The notes under the pieces are model-generated. The model saw only the letters and a program-made list of their open reading frames with translations, was not told the origin of the DNA and did no database searches. Positions 24,396-33,391 of a DNA stretch of 64,000 bases are shown here, in pieces. How positions within the stretch are numbered: the stretch's first letter is position 1; the number at the start of each line of letters is the position of its first letter. A program made the translations under genes and the position numbers. Origin of the DNA: Bhargavaea changchunensis (lineage in GTDB: Bacteria > Bacillota > Bacilli > Bacillales_A > Planococcaceae); assembly GCF_042665595.1 (NCBI RefSeq), contig NZ_JBHTCT010000030.1:6937-70936 (forward strand), written 5' to 3'.

Positions 24396-24812
24396 TTAAT
24401 GCGAAAGGAATTTCTCTTTGTAGGCCGGGCTCAGTTCGCTCCATACATCGAACCGGTTGCCATCCGGATCATCGAACACAAAATTCCGCCCGGCATGGCC
24501 CCGGTCTTCGATGTCACCGACATGGATTCCTTTAACCCTGAATTCCTCATGGACGGATTCAAGAGCCTCCAGGCCATTCACCTCGAAGGTCAGCGAAAAC
24601 CGCTCCTTCCCGTGGATATCGATGAAATTCGAGCATTCGCCTTCCGCCGCTTTCACAAGAAAAAAGCTTTGGTCCGCAAGATTGACGATTGCTTTGTCCT
24701 CGTCCCGGTAACTGACTTCCGCACCTAAGTGATCCGCATACCATCCGGCAGATTGTTCCACATCCGTCACCGGAATGTAGACCGTGCCGACTCTCAACAA
24801 CTTTCCGCTCAT
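24396..24812 (-). CDS. VOC/glyoxalase-fold protein
   Basis: A 138-residue vicinal-oxygen-chelate protein. Paired beta-alpha-beta-beta-beta units are visible: VGTVYIPVTDVEQSAGWYADHLG and RFSLTFEVNGLEALESVHEEF, ending with FDDPDGNRFDVW. Members include glyoxalases and antibiotic-binding proteins; metal ligands are not certain. GGAGGG precedes the ATG at 24812. The stop lies 8 bp from the converging membrane gene. Confidence 0.88.
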   Translation of the reverse strand: MSGKLLRVGTVYIPVTDVEQSAGWYADHLGAEVSYRDEDKAIVNLADQSFFLVKAAEGECSNFIDIHGKERFSLTFEVNGLEALESVHEEFRVKGIHVGDIEDRGHAGRNFVFDDPDGNRFDVWSELSPAYKEKFLSH

Positions 24813-24880
24813 CAGTATCCCTCCTGAATCCTTGTTCAGTAACATTCTCTTTCCCGTTCCCGTTCTCCTTCACACGGCAA

Positions 24881-24914
24881 AAGCCTCCGAACCATGATCG
24901 GTTCGGAGGCTTTC
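24881..24914. terminator. Terminator
   Basis: Stem AAGCCTCCGAAC/GGTTCGGAGGCTT, 5 bp from the MMPL stop codon; oriented mainly for the leftward transcript. Confidence 0.88.
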
Positions 24915-24918
24915 TTGT

Positions 24919-27900
24919 TTAATTCTCCAGTTTCGTCCTGTCCGAGAGCGCAATCAGTGCCGGAAGCAGGATCGGCATCATGATGAAGGCCAGGAGGACG
25001 AGTCCGACGATGACGACGATCGCAACCTGGATGAGCGTCAGGATGCCGGACGGGATCAGCGCGGCGAATGTGCCGCCGAGGATGATCGCGGCCGAAATGA
25101 CGACACTGCCCATGTGGCGGGCGGCATCGACGATCGCGCGTTTTGGATCTCCGTCAGTCTCCTTATAGCGCATCATGAGGAAAATGCTGTAGTCGACACC
25201 CAGCGCGACAATCATGATGAAGCTGAAGAACGGTACGTTCCAGCCGAGTTCGCTCATGTCGAGGAACCAGCTGCTCAGCATCTCGGTGGCGCCGAGGGCC
25301 GTGAAGTAGGACAGGATCAGCGAGATGATGATGAAGATCGGCTGGAGCACGGAGCGCGTGATGAAAATCAGCACGATCGCGATGCCGACCAGCATGATCG
25401 TTGCCGTCCTGCTAAAGTCGCCTGACGACATTTCCTGGAGATCGGCGTTCTCGGAAGATTTGCCGCCGACGGCCATGTCTGCCTCCGCAAGTTCCGTTCC
25501 TTTTACTGCGGACTGTGCCTGGTCGCGGACCACCTGGACGACATCCATCGCTTCCGCGGAGAACGGGTTGACGTCGAGGATGACCGTCATCTGAGCAGTT
25601 TTCCGGTCAGGCGACATGTACATATCGAGGGCCTGCTGGAAGTCCTCGCCTTCCAGGACATCTTCCGGAACAAAGAACGCGCCGGAAGCTTCCGAGTCGC
25701 TCAGGCCGCCGAGGTAGCTCTGGGCCTCTTCCAGCCCTTCGCTGACCTGGCCTAGACCTTCCGTACTCGCCGCGAGTCCGGACTGAAGCTGACCCATCTT
25801 TTCCTGGAGGTCGGAGAGCCCGGCCAGCAGTTGCCGCTGTCCGTCATTGACCGTATCCAGACCGGTCGCGAGCCCGCCGGATTCCTGCTGGATCCGACCG
25901 GCGCCGGCTGCCCCATCATTCAGGCCCGATTCCAGTTCGGATGCGCCGGACTGAAGCTGGCCGACCCCTGTCTGCAGGGCGGCAAGGCCGTCTTCCACGG
26001 ACTGAAGCGAGGCGTTCGCTTCGCGGAACTTGGCAAGCGCACCCTCATACTGCGGCGTCATCTCGTCCAGTTGCGCGGTCAGGCCGCTGAGCTGTTCCTG
26101 GGCCGCTTTGGCCGTTCCGAGTGCCTGCTGGACATTCGGATCCTGCGCCATGTCAGGGTTGCTTTCGATCAGTGCGCCCAGCGAGGCCTCGATCTGGCCG
26201 AACGCTCCCTGTGCACCGGCCACCGCTTCGCGGATGCCATTAAAGTACTGTGTGAACGAGCCGAGGCCCGATTCAATCGCCGTATAGCCGTCTTGAAGTT
26301 CTGCGACCCCATTTTGGAGGGTCTGCACGTTTTCATTGACCGATGAGAGGCCCTGCCGGATGTCTCCGGCACCTGCTGCCCCGTCCTGCATGCCGGACGT
26401 CACCTGGCCGAGCGCGTCCTGCAGTGAGACCGCGCCCCGGCTCAGTTCGCCGGTGCCGTCAATCAGGCGCTGGACATTGGAAAGGTCGGTGCTGCTTCCG
26501 CTGCCGACCTGGCCTTCCGCATCCGTCAGGCCGCCACGGATCTCTTCAACACCCGATTTGGCATCGCCGAGCCCGCTGTTCAGCGTCCTGGACTGGTCGT
26601 CGATATAGAGTTCGCCAATGCGTTCGCCGGCAGGTCTTGTCGGTGACAGCACTTTGGAGACGCCATCGACCTTGCCGATCTTGGCGGCCAGTTCATCCAA
26701 TGTCTTTAGATCTTCCTGTGAATCCATCGGTTCGTCCGTCTGGATCAGGATGGTCGCAGGAGACGAAAAGCCCGGTTCAAAGTGCTTTTCGATCACGTTG
26801 ATGCCCTGCTTGGATTCGTATTTATCGTCCACTTCGTACAGGTCGTTGTAGTTCAGCGTCCCGTCATGCAGAAGGATGAACGGTACGCAGATTGCGAGCG
26901 TGAACAGTACGGCGAGAAACGGCCGGAGCACCGACTGTCTGGACAGGAAATGCCAGAGCTTGCTGTCGCCGTGTCCTTCGAACTTCTTCGACGGCCAGAA
27001 CATCTTCCGGCCGAGAAGCGCCATGAAGAACGGATTCAGCGTCATGAGGACAAGCAGCAGCACCGCGACGCCGATGCCGATCGCGGACGTCGACTGGTAC
27101 AGCGAGAACTCGGCAAGCGCAAGCACTGCGACACCGATCATGACCGCGACGCCGCTGTAAAGCACCGTTTTCCCGGCGGTCCGATACGTTTCAATAAGGG
27201 CGGCCACCTTGCTTTCCTGGCGGCTCAGTTCCTCCTTGAAGCGCGTGAACAGCAGGATGTTGTAGTCGGTCCCGATCCCGAACAGAATGACGACGAGGAA
27301 CACCTGCGTGAAGTTCGAAAACGGGAAGTCCAACTTGTCGACCATCTGTGTGACGACGCCAAGCGAGACGAGGTACGACACCCCGACTCCGAGCAGCGAG
27401 ATAAACGGCACGACCGGCGAGCGGAACACCGCGATCAGGATCAGCACGATAAAGACCACCGCGATCAGCTCGGTCTTTTTCACCCCGTCCTGCGTCGAGC
27501 TCGAGAAGTCATCGGTAATCAGACCGGCGCCGGTCAGGTATGTGTCGATGCCGTCCGCCTGAACCGCTTCCCGGATGTCTTTCCGGACGTCCTTCAGCTC
27601 ACCCTGTGCCTGGTCGACAGAAATCTGGGTCAGGTAGGTCGTTCCGTCTTCGGATGCAAGCTGGGCTTCCGCCTGCTCGCTGTCAAACGGTGTCAGAAGA
27701 TCCGTGATACCGAGTTTTCCCCGGTCCGATTCCAGCCCTTCGATGACCGACCGGATCTCTTCTTTCTGGGTTTCGGTCAGCGCCTCACTATTGCCGCTGT
27801 TAAAGACGGCGATCAGCTCATACCGGTCCCCCTCCCCGCTCAGGTCTTTCGCCATCTCGTCCGCAACGACACTCTGGAACGAGTCTGGAATCGTGACCTG

Positions 27901-28011
27901 CCCTTTTTCCCGGACCAGCTGTTCCATGTCCGGCATCGTGACGACGGCCAGCACCGTGGCCGCCAGCCAAAGGACGAGCGCCGTAATTCTTGCTGTTTTT
28001 GATTTCATCAT
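24919..28011 (-). CDS. MMPL/RND-type exporter (YdfJ-like)
   Basis: A 1030-residue proton-driven exporter of the MMPL family with 12 predicted helices in two six-helix sets. GIGTDYNILLFTRFKEE in the first set and VALGVDYSIFLMMRYKE in the second carry the conserved GxGxDY motif of the proton relay. Between them is a long extracellular region with repeated LxxGxxxLxxG segments (about residues 480-780), as in YhgE/Pip-like proteins. Substrates of relatives include lipids and drugs. Start at 28011 follows AAAGGTG. Two TetR operators lie in its promoter region. Confidence 0.92.
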   Translation of the reverse strand: MMKSKTARITALVLWLAATVLAVVTMPDMEQLVREKGQVTIPDSFQSVVADEMAKDLSGEGDRYELIAVFNSGNSEALTETQKEEIRSVIEGLESDRGKLGITDLLTPFDSEQAEAQLASEDGTTYLTQISVDQAQGELKDVRKDIREAVQADGIDTYLTGAGLITDDFSSSTQDGVKKTELIAVVFIVLILIAVFRSPVVPFISLLGVGVSYLVSLGVVTQMVDKLDFPFSNFTQVFLVVILFGIGTDYNILLFTRFKEELSRQESKVAALIETYRTAGKTVLYSGVAVMIGVAVLALAEFSLYQSTSAIGIGVAVLLLVLMTLNPFFMALLGRKMFWPSKKFEGHGDSKLWHFLSRQSVLRPFLAVLFTLAICVPFILLHDGTLNYNDLYEVDDKYESKQGINVIEKHFEPGFSSPATILIQTDEPMDSQEDLKTLDELAAKIGKVDGVSKVLSPTRPAGERIGELYIDDQSRTLNSGLGDAKSGVEEIRGGLTDAEGQVGSGSSTDLSNVQRLIDGTGELSRGAVSLQDALGQVTSGMQDGAAGAGDIRQGLSSVNENVQTLQNGVAELQDGYTAIESGLGSFTQYFNGIREAVAGAQGAFGQIEASLGALIESNPDMAQDPNVQQALGTAKAAQEQLSGLTAQLDEMTPQYEGALAKFREANASLQSVEDGLAALQTGVGQLQSGASELESGLNDGAAGAGRIQQESGGLATGLDTVNDGQRQLLAGLSDLQEKMGQLQSGLAASTEGLGQVSEGLEEAQSYLGGLSDSEASGAFFVPEDVLEGEDFQQALDMYMSPDRKTAQMTVILDVNPFSAEAMDVVQVVRDQAQSAVKGTELAEADMAVGGKSSENADLQEMSSGDFSRTATIMLVGIAIVLIFITRSVLQPIFIIISLILSYFTALGATEMLSSWFLDMSELGWNVPFFSFIMIVALGVDYSIFLMMRYKETDGDPKRAIVDAARHMGSVVISAAIILGGTFAALIPSGILTLIQVAIVVIVGLVLLAFIMMPILLPALIALSDRTKLEN

Positions 28012-28041
28012 TGGATCACCTTTCGTCTTATCTCTGCATGA

Positions 28042-28059
28042 GGAATGAATGTTCATTCC
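28042..28059. promoter_or_regulatory. TetR operator 1
   Basis: GGAATGAATGTTCATTCC, an 18-bp palindrome with one central mismatch, 31 bp upstream of the MMPL exporter start. It matches the operator at 28713. Confidence 0.85.
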
Positions 28060-28075
28060 GTTTTGTGCAAGTTCC

Positions 28076-28093
28076 GGAATGAAGATTCATTCC
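28076..28093. promoter_or_regulatory. TetR operator 2
   Basis: GGAATGAAGATTCATTCC, second copy of the operator, 34 bp from the first. Both lie between tetR and the exporter gene. Confidence 0.82.
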
Positions 28094-28112
28094 GCTTAAG
28101 ATGGGAAAACCA

Positions 28113-28679
28113 TCAGTCTGCACTGATAGCGTCCCAGCAGCTTTTCTCGAGGCCGGCCAGCAGCTCATCCGACGGCTCAAGCGTCCCGTCTTCAAACATC
28201 CGGGACAGGTGGAAGATCGTCCCGTAGACAATCGCAATAAAGGCCTGGGCCGGCAGAGCGCGCAGCAGCCCCGCTTCCTTCCCCTCATCAAGGTGGCGCT
28301 CGATAAAGTCCATGAAGCCCTCGAAATCCGACTTGCTCTGTTCATCGAGGAAATATGCGTTCACCGTCGCATTGATGAACCGGAAAGCTTCCGGCTGCTC
28401 GCGGGAATACCGGATCAGCCGGTAAAACACATGACGGAATTTTTCCCGGAAATCCTTTTCTTCCGGAAAGCCGTCCCGGAGCGTGGCCGCAAACTGCGCC
28501 ACCGATCCGCGGAACAATTCATTCACGAGCTTCTGCTTGTTCTCGAAATATCGGTAGATCGTCCCCGCGCCGACCTTCGCCTCTTCTGCAATCATCGGCA
28601 CCGTTGTTCCGTCATAACCGCGCTCGGCAAACAACTTCTGCGCAGCCTTCAGTATCATTTCATGCTTATTCTCCGCCAC
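28113..28679 (-). CDS. TetR family regulator of the MMPL exporter
   Basis: A 188-residue TetR repressor. The N-terminal HTH is AERGYDGTTVPMIAEEAKVGAGTIYRYF, in the usual place; the rest is the helical ligand-binding domain. AGGAGGGG precedes a GTG start at 28679. A perfect palindrome GGAATGAACGTTCATTCC sits 34 bp upstream of its start, and two near copies stand before the exporter gene. This indicates that it represses both itself and the exporter. The inducer is unknown. Confidence 0.93.
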   Translation of the reverse strand: MAENKHEMILKAAQKLFAERGYDGTTVPMIAEEAKVGAGTIYRYFENKQKLVNELFRGSVAQFAATLRDGFPEEKDFREKFRHVFYRLIRYSREQPEAFRFINATVNAYFLDEQSKSDFEGFMDFIERHLDEGKEAGLLRALPAQAFIAIVYGTIFHLSRMFEDGTLEPSDELLAGLEKSCWDAISAD

Positions 28680-28712
28680 AAAACCCCTCCTGTTCTCTCC
28701 GGCAGCAAATCC

Positions 28713-28730
28713 GGAATGAACGTTCATTCC
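28713..28730. promoter_or_regulatory. TetR operator 3 (autoregulatory)
   Basis: GGAATGAACGTTCATTCC is a perfect 18-bp palindrome upstream of the TetR gene. Confidence 0.9.
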
Positions 28731-28886
28731 ATTATTATAATCCCCTTAACCTGGATTGCAAGAACCAATATCTGAAATGATGTCCCGGAAGTACCCGGTT
28801 CAGTTCGGGCGCACTCATCTGATGTTCAGTCTGCATTCCGGCTCAGTATAAAAGCACTCGCCCATCTTTGCTTAATTCAAAAGAAA

Positions 28887-28911
28887 AAGCCGCCCATCCG
28901 GACGGCTTTCC
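28887..28911. terminator. Terminator after psuG
   Basis: Short stem AAAGCCG.../...CGGCTTT just after the psuG stop codon on the minus strand, with an A-run on the plus strand that reads as T-run leftward. Confidence 0.75.
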
Positions 28912-28915
28912 AAAA

Positions 28916-29833
28916 TCAGCTGTTCAGTTCGTTGTAGGCAACCGCAATTTCCGTGCCGACTTTCGCGTTGTGCTTGACGAGCGCGATGTTGGCGACGAGG
29001 CTCTTGCCTTCGGTGAGATCTTTTACTTTGCCCAGAAGGAACGGAGTCGTTTCCTTGCCGGAGATGCCGTTCTCTTTCGCTTCCTGCAGGGCGTTCTCGA
29101 TAATTCCGTTGATGAAGGCCGGGTCGAGCTCGTCCTCTTCCGGAATCGGATTTGCGATGACCGCTCCGCCTTCGAGGCCGAGGTCCCATTTCGCCTTCAG
29201 CATGCCCGCCACATCTTCTGCACTGTCGGTGCTGATGCTGAGCGGGAAGCCGCTCTTGCGCGTGAAGAATGCAGGAAGTTCATCTGTGCCGTAGCCAACG
29301 ACCGGAACACCTTTTGTCTCCAGGTATTCGAGCGTGAGGCCGATGTCGAGGATCGACTTGGCACCCGCACAGACAACTGCGACATTCGTCTTGCCGAGTT
29401 CGTCGAGGTCCGCGGAAATGTCCATCGTCGTTTCCGCACCGCGGTGTACACCGCCGATGCCGCCCGTTACGAACACACGGATGCCGGCGAGGTCGGCGCA
29501 GATCATCGTGGCTGCGACCGTTGTCGCGCCGAGCTGCTTCGTTGCGAGCAGGTAGCCGATGTCACGGCGGGAAGCTTTCGCAACATTGTCCGCGTTGCCG
29601 AACATTTCAAGCTCATCGTCGGACAGGCCGATCTTGATCTTGCCGTCGATCAGCGCCATCGTAGCAGGAACGGCTCCGCCGTCGCGGACGATCTGCTCGA
29701 CTTCGCGGGCGGTCTGCACGTTCTGAGGGTATGGCATGCCATGGGAGATAATTGTCGACTCAAGCGCCACGATCGGCTTGCCTGCTTCAATCGCTTCTTT
29801 GACTTCCTTGGAAAATTCGAGATATTGTTTCAT
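28916..29833 (-). CDS. psuG: Pseudouridine-5'-phosphate glycosidase PsuG
   Basis: A 305-residue PsuG, which reversibly splits pseudouridine 5'-phosphate into uracil and ribose 5-phosphate. Conserved stretches are IVALESTIISHGMPYP, TTVAATMICADLAGI, FVTGGIGGVHRGAE and NPIPEEDELD; the catalytic Lys is expected in the VCAGAKSILD segment. Length matches the family. The start overlaps the psuK stop (ATGA). Together they salvage pseudouridine released from RNA. Confidence 0.96.
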   Translation of the reverse strand: MKQYLEFSKEVKEAIEAGKPIVALESTIISHGMPYPQNVQTAREVEQIVRDGGAVPATMALIDGKIKIGLSDDELEMFGNADNVAKASRRDIGYLLATKQLGATTVAATMICADLAGIRVFVTGGIGGVHRGAETTMDISADLDELGKTNVAVVCAGAKSILDIGLTLEYLETKGVPVVGYGTDELPAFFTRKSGFPLSISTDSAEDVAGMLKAKWDLGLEGGAVIANPIPEEDELDPAFINGIIENALQEAKENGISGKETTPFLLGKVKDLTEGKSLVANIALVKHNAKVGTEIAVAYNELNS

Positions 29834-30924
29834 CGGAGTTCCTCCATTTCAAGTTTGAGTTGTTCTGCCGAGAGCTCCGGGCGCACGGTCGCGTCCGAAG
29901 CAAGTGTTTTCGCAGCGTTCACCAGCCCGCAGCGGATCTTGTCATCAAAGCCGAAGCCTGACAGATGACCGTGGAGCAGACCCGAGACGAACGCATCGCC
30001 TGCACCCGTCACGTCTTCCACATGGACACCGCTGATTGCCGGGTAGTGACGGATTCCGTCCCTGTTGCCTGCCATGACGCCCTTGGCACCGGCCGTCACG
30101 ACCGCATTTTCGACCCCTTTGTCCAATAAGAGCTGTACCGCTTCTCTCCAGGAAGATTCGTCTTCCACCGGGATGCCGGTATAGGTCTCCGTCTCATCCC
30201 GGTTGCAGACGAGCCAGGTGACGCCTCCGAGATCATCCGGCATCCTATCCATCTTCGGGGAAGAAACCGGGACGACCGCCAGTTCCGTACTGCTCTGCCG
30301 GGACAGTTCCTGCACAAAGGCGACCGTCTCCTTCGGACAGTTCAGGTCAATCACCGCGAGTGCCGCTCCCTGGATCACCGGGGCGTGGGAGTCGATGTAA
30401 TCCGGGGAAAGGTCGTCATACACATCCATGTCCGCCAGCGCAATGGCCATCTCGCCGTCTGGGTTAAGTACGGCGGAATAGGAGCCTGTCGTCCGGCCCG
30501 GAAGAAGCGCAGCATGCGCCAGTTCCACATGGGGTGCAGTCGCCTGCTCGATGCGCTGCCAGTCGGCATCATTGCCCGCGACCGTCAGGAGGCTCACCGG
30601 ATGTCCGAGGCGTCCGATGTTCTCCGCAACGTTTCGCGCGACGCCGCCGACCGACGAGGTCACCGTCGACGGATTGGACGTTCCCGCCTGGGCATTTGCC
30701 TTCAGATGGAATTTCCGGTCGACGTTCGCCCCGCCGATTGCGACCACGCGGTTTTCCTCGGCGAGAATATATGCCCGCCCCCGGATGATCCCCCGCCGCA
30801 TGAGCCCGGAAATCAGATTTGCCAGCGCCGGCCTGGAGATGCCGAGCGATTCCGCCATCCCCTGCTGGGAAAGGTACGGATTACGCCGGATCAGCTCCAC
30901 GATGGCTGCTTCTTTCTCATTCAT
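29830..30924 (-). CDS. psuK: Pseudouridine kinase PsuK with N-terminal HTH
   Basis: A 364-residue PfkB-family kinase with an N-terminal winged helix (about residues 1-55: PYLSQQGMAESLGISRPALANLISGL). The kinase part has VAIGGANVDRKFHLKA and the C-terminal anion hole VEDVTGAGDAFVSGLL with the catalytic Asp. It phosphorylates pseudouridine for PsuG. The HTH fusion occurs in many Bacillota sugar kinases and suggests that the enzyme also regulates. GGAGTG precedes the ATG. Confidence 0.93.
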   Translation of the reverse strand: MNEKEAAIVELIRRNPYLSQQGMAESLGISRPALANLISGLMRRGIIRGRAYILAEENRVVAIGGANVDRKFHLKANAQAGTSNPSTVTSSVGGVARNVAENIGRLGHPVSLLTVAGNDADWQRIEQATAPHVELAHAALLPGRTTGSYSAVLNPDGEMAIALADMDVYDDLSPDYIDSHAPVIQGAALAVIDLNCPKETVAFVQELSRQSSTELAVVPVSSPKMDRMPDDLGGVTWLVCNRDETETYTGIPVEDESSWREAVQLLLDKGVENAVVTAGAKGVMAGNRDGIRHYPAISGVHVEDVTGAGDAFVSGLLHGHLSGFGFDDKIRCGLVNAAKTLASDATVRPELSAEQLKLEMEELR

Positions 30925-31055
30925 CCACCGGCACTCCTTCCTCTAACATTTGTTTCGATTATAAACTTTTGCTCACAACCTCGTCAAGTGTTTATATTGC
31001 GGACAATTGTTTATAGGATTGGCCATAGTCCATCCTTCCCCTCCACCAAGCGAAA

Positions 31056-31087
31056 AAACCGTCCGGTTCTCGCAAGCGGACGGTTTC
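31056..31087. terminator. Terminator
   Basis: Stem AAACCGTCCG/CGGACGGTTT with an 11-base loop, next to the stop of the leftward lipoprotein gene at 31091. Confidence 0.88.
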
Positions 31088-31090
31088 CGT

Positions 31091-31888
31091 CTATTCATTC
31101 ATCTTGGCCACAATGTCGATCAGTTCCAGCGGTTCTCCGAAATGTACGGTATAAACCACATTCTCGGCCTGCCACTGAAGCGAATGGGCCGATGCCCCGT
31201 CTCCGGTCATGTCGAATGTACCTGACCCGACTTCCTGAGGTGCCGGGAGCATCTTTTCCTCGAGTTTCTTCACAATCTCTTTTGCCTGTCCGACCATCTC
31301 TTCGCCCGCGTCTTCCCCGTTCCGTTCGTGAATCAGAAACGACCATCGACCCTCGTGCCAGACGAGACCGATGCTTCCCGCGCCGGCATCCATATAGCCT
31401 GTGATGCCATGACCGAGGTCTGCGGGCTGTCCGGCTTTCCTCTCCGGCTCGTAATCGACTCCGGCCCGGGCGCCTTCAGCAGTGTCGTAGACGATTGCGC
31501 TGACGGTCAGATAAGGGTCCTTTTGCTCCAGCTGCGCATCATTCACCGGCACCGGCTCCTCCATCAGATAATAGAACACCTCATATCCTTCGGGGTTGGC
31601 GGTCACCCTGGCAGTCAGATAACGGTCGCCGGTCTCCAGATCACGCGGAAGCTTCGGTTCCGCAGCCGACTTCTGCATGACCTTCTCCCAAACGTCCGCC
31701 AGCACGTCCTGCTTCACCTGTTCTGGGTCATCCTGTGCCTGACTTTGGTCCGCTCCAGCCGGCAGTTCGTCGTGTTCCGCTTCGGCCTGCTCTTCCCCGG
31801 CTTCAGGTTTATCTACATCCTCCGGCCCGCATGCCCCGAATACGAGCAGCAAGGTTGCGGGGAATAGGAGCCAACTAAACCGCGCCAT
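31091..31888 (-). CDS. Putative lipoprotein, unknown function
   Basis: A 265-residue secreted lipoprotein. The N-terminal helix ends in FGACG, an acceptable lipobox (Cys about residue 19), followed by an acidic low-complexity linker rich in Glu, Ala and Gln (to about residue 60). The folded domain after it has no family I recognise. AAAGGGG fits the ATG at 31888 best, with 31894 an alternative. It lies just downstream of glmM on the same strand but is separated by a terminator. Confidence 0.72.
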   Translation of the reverse strand: MARFSWLLFPATLLLVFGACGPEDVDKPEAGEEQAEAEHDELPAGADQSQAQDDPEQVKQDVLADVWEKVMQKSAAEPKLPRDLETGDRYLTARVTANPEGYEVFYYLMEEPVPVNDAQLEQKDPYLTVSAIVYDTAEGARAGVDYEPERKAGQPADLGHGITGYMDAGAGSIGLVWHEGRWSFLIHERNGEDAGEEMVGQAKEIVKKLEEKMLPAPQEVGSGTFDMTGDGASAHSLQWQAENVVYTVHFGEPLELIDIVAKMNE

Positions 31889-31960
31889 CTGCATCTGCCC
31901 CTTTCTGGGAAGTGATCCCTTCTTTACCATCTTGTTTACCCGATCCATCCCAAATCAAAA

Positions 31961-31992
31961 AGATCCGCCCGGAATTTCCGGACGGATCTCCA
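31961..31992. terminator. Terminator after glmM
   Basis: Stem AGATCCG.CCGG/CCGG.CGGATCT immediately left of the glmM stop at 32001, reading into T residues on the minus strand. Confidence 0.85.
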
Positions 31993-32000
31993 TCATTCTA

Positions 32001-33353
32001 TTAAGCTTCCGTGCCCATTTCCGCGCGGACGACTTCCGCGATGCGGTTTACGTAGCGGGAGGCTTCTTCCTCGGACTGCGCTTCGACCATGACACGCACG
32101 AGCGGCTCGGTGCCTGAAGGGCGTACGAGGACGCGGCCGTTTCCTGCCATATCCTTCTCGACGTCCGAGATGACGGCTGCGACCTTGGCATTATCCGTGA
32201 CGGCATGCTTGTCGGTCACGCGGACGTTGACCAGTTCCTGTGGGAACATCCGGACGTCCGAGGCAAGGTCGGACAGCGTGCGTCCGGTCATCTTCAGGAC
32301 GTTCACAAGCTGGAGCGCGGTCAGCAGGCCGTCGCCCGTAGTGTTGTAGTCCAGCATGATGATGTGGCCGGACTGCTCGCCGCCAAGGTTGTAGTCGTTT
32401 TTCTTCATTTCTTCGACGACGTAGCGGTCGCCGACTGCAGTCTTGACGCTATCCATGTCGTATTCGCCGATCGCCTTGTAGAAGCCGAGGTTGCTCATGA
32501 TCGTGGAGACGACCGTGTTCTTGGTCAGACGGCCTTCCTCTTTCAGGTGGCGCGCGAGAATGAACATGATCTGGTCGCCGTTGACGACATCTCCGTTTTC
32601 ATCGACCGCGATCAGGCGGTCGCCGTCACCGTCGAAGGCGAGGCCGATATCGGCGCCCTTTTCCCCGACGAAACCGGCGAGCACTTCGGGATGGGTCGAG
32701 CCGCAGCCATCATTGATGTTCAGGCCATTCGGCGAAGAGCCCATCGACGAGATATCCGCATCCAGGTCGGCGAACAGATGGGTCGCAAGGGAGGACGTGG
32801 CGCCGTGTGCGCAATCAAGTGCGACATGGATGCCGGTAAAGTCCTCATCGACCGTCTGCTTGAGGTACTGGATGTACTTCTGGCCGCCTTCCTTGTAATC
32901 GGTGACTGTGCCGAGATTGACACCGGTCGGGCGCGGGAGTTCGTCGGTTCCCTTGTCCAGCAGTTCTTCGATTTCAGCTTCCTGCTCATCGCTCAGCTTG
33001 TAGCCGTCGCCGCCGAAGAACTTGATGCCGTTGTCTTCCACAGGGTTGTGCGACGCGGAGATCATGACCCCCGCATCCGCGCTCATCGCACGGGTGAGGT
33101 AGGCGACGCCCGGCGTGCTGATGACGCCGAGGAGCATGACGTCTGCCCCGATTGACAAAAGTCCTGCGACAAGCGCGTTTTCGAGCATATGGCCGGAAAT
33201 GCGAGTGTCACGTCCGATCAGCACCTGGGGCTTGCCGGATGCGTGTTTTGTGAGGATATATCCGCCATAGCGGCCGAGCTTGAATGCGAGTTCAGGTGTC
33301 AGGCCTTCATTGGCGACACCGCGCACCCCGTCTGTTCCGAAGTATTTACCCAT
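32001..33353 (-). CDS. glmM: Phosphoglucosamine mutase GlmM
   Basis: A 450-residue mutase converting glucosamine 6-phosphate to glucosamine 1-phosphate for peptidoglycan. It starts with the family signature MGKYFGTDGVRG. The phosphoserine loop is ISASHNPVEDNG (Ser101), the metal loop is DGDGDRLIAVDE, and the sugar loops are GEQSGHI and RPSGTEPLVRV. AAGGAG serves the ATG at 33353 or 33356. It is the last gene of cdaA-cdaR-glmM. glmS does not follow; instead a terminator and a lipoprotein gene do. Confidence 0.97.
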   Translation of the reverse strand: MGKYFGTDGVRGVANEGLTPELAFKLGRYGGYILTKHASGKPQVLIGRDTRISGHMLENALVAGLLSIGADVMLLGVISTPGVAYLTRAMSADAGVMISASHNPVEDNGIKFFGGDGYKLSDEQEAEIEELLDKGTDELPRPTGVNLGTVTDYKEGGQKYIQYLKQTVDEDFTGIHVALDCAHGATSSLATHLFADLDADISSMGSSPNGLNINDGCGSTHPEVLAGFVGEKGADIGLAFDGDGDRLIAVDENGDVVNGDQIMFILARHLKEEGRLTKNTVVSTIMSNLGFYKAIGEYDMDSVKTAVGDRYVVEEMKKNDYNLGGEQSGHIIMLDYNTTGDGLLTALQLVNVLKMTGRTLSDLASDVRMFPQELVNVRVTDKHAVTDNAKVAAVISDVEKDMAGNGRVLVRPSGTEPLVRVMVEAQSEEEASRYVNRIAEVVRAEMGTEA

Positions 33354-33391
33354 CATGACTCTCTCCTTCACTGTTGACGTTCATTTCATAT

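Noticed and set aside
26782..28002. 406-codon plus-strand frame, rich in Arg, Asp and His
   Set aside because: Antisense of the MMPL exporter; composition is typical of reverse-strand shadows.
28868..29968. 366-codon plus-strand frame
   Set aside because: Antisense of psuG and the end of psuK; both real genes have complete family motifs.
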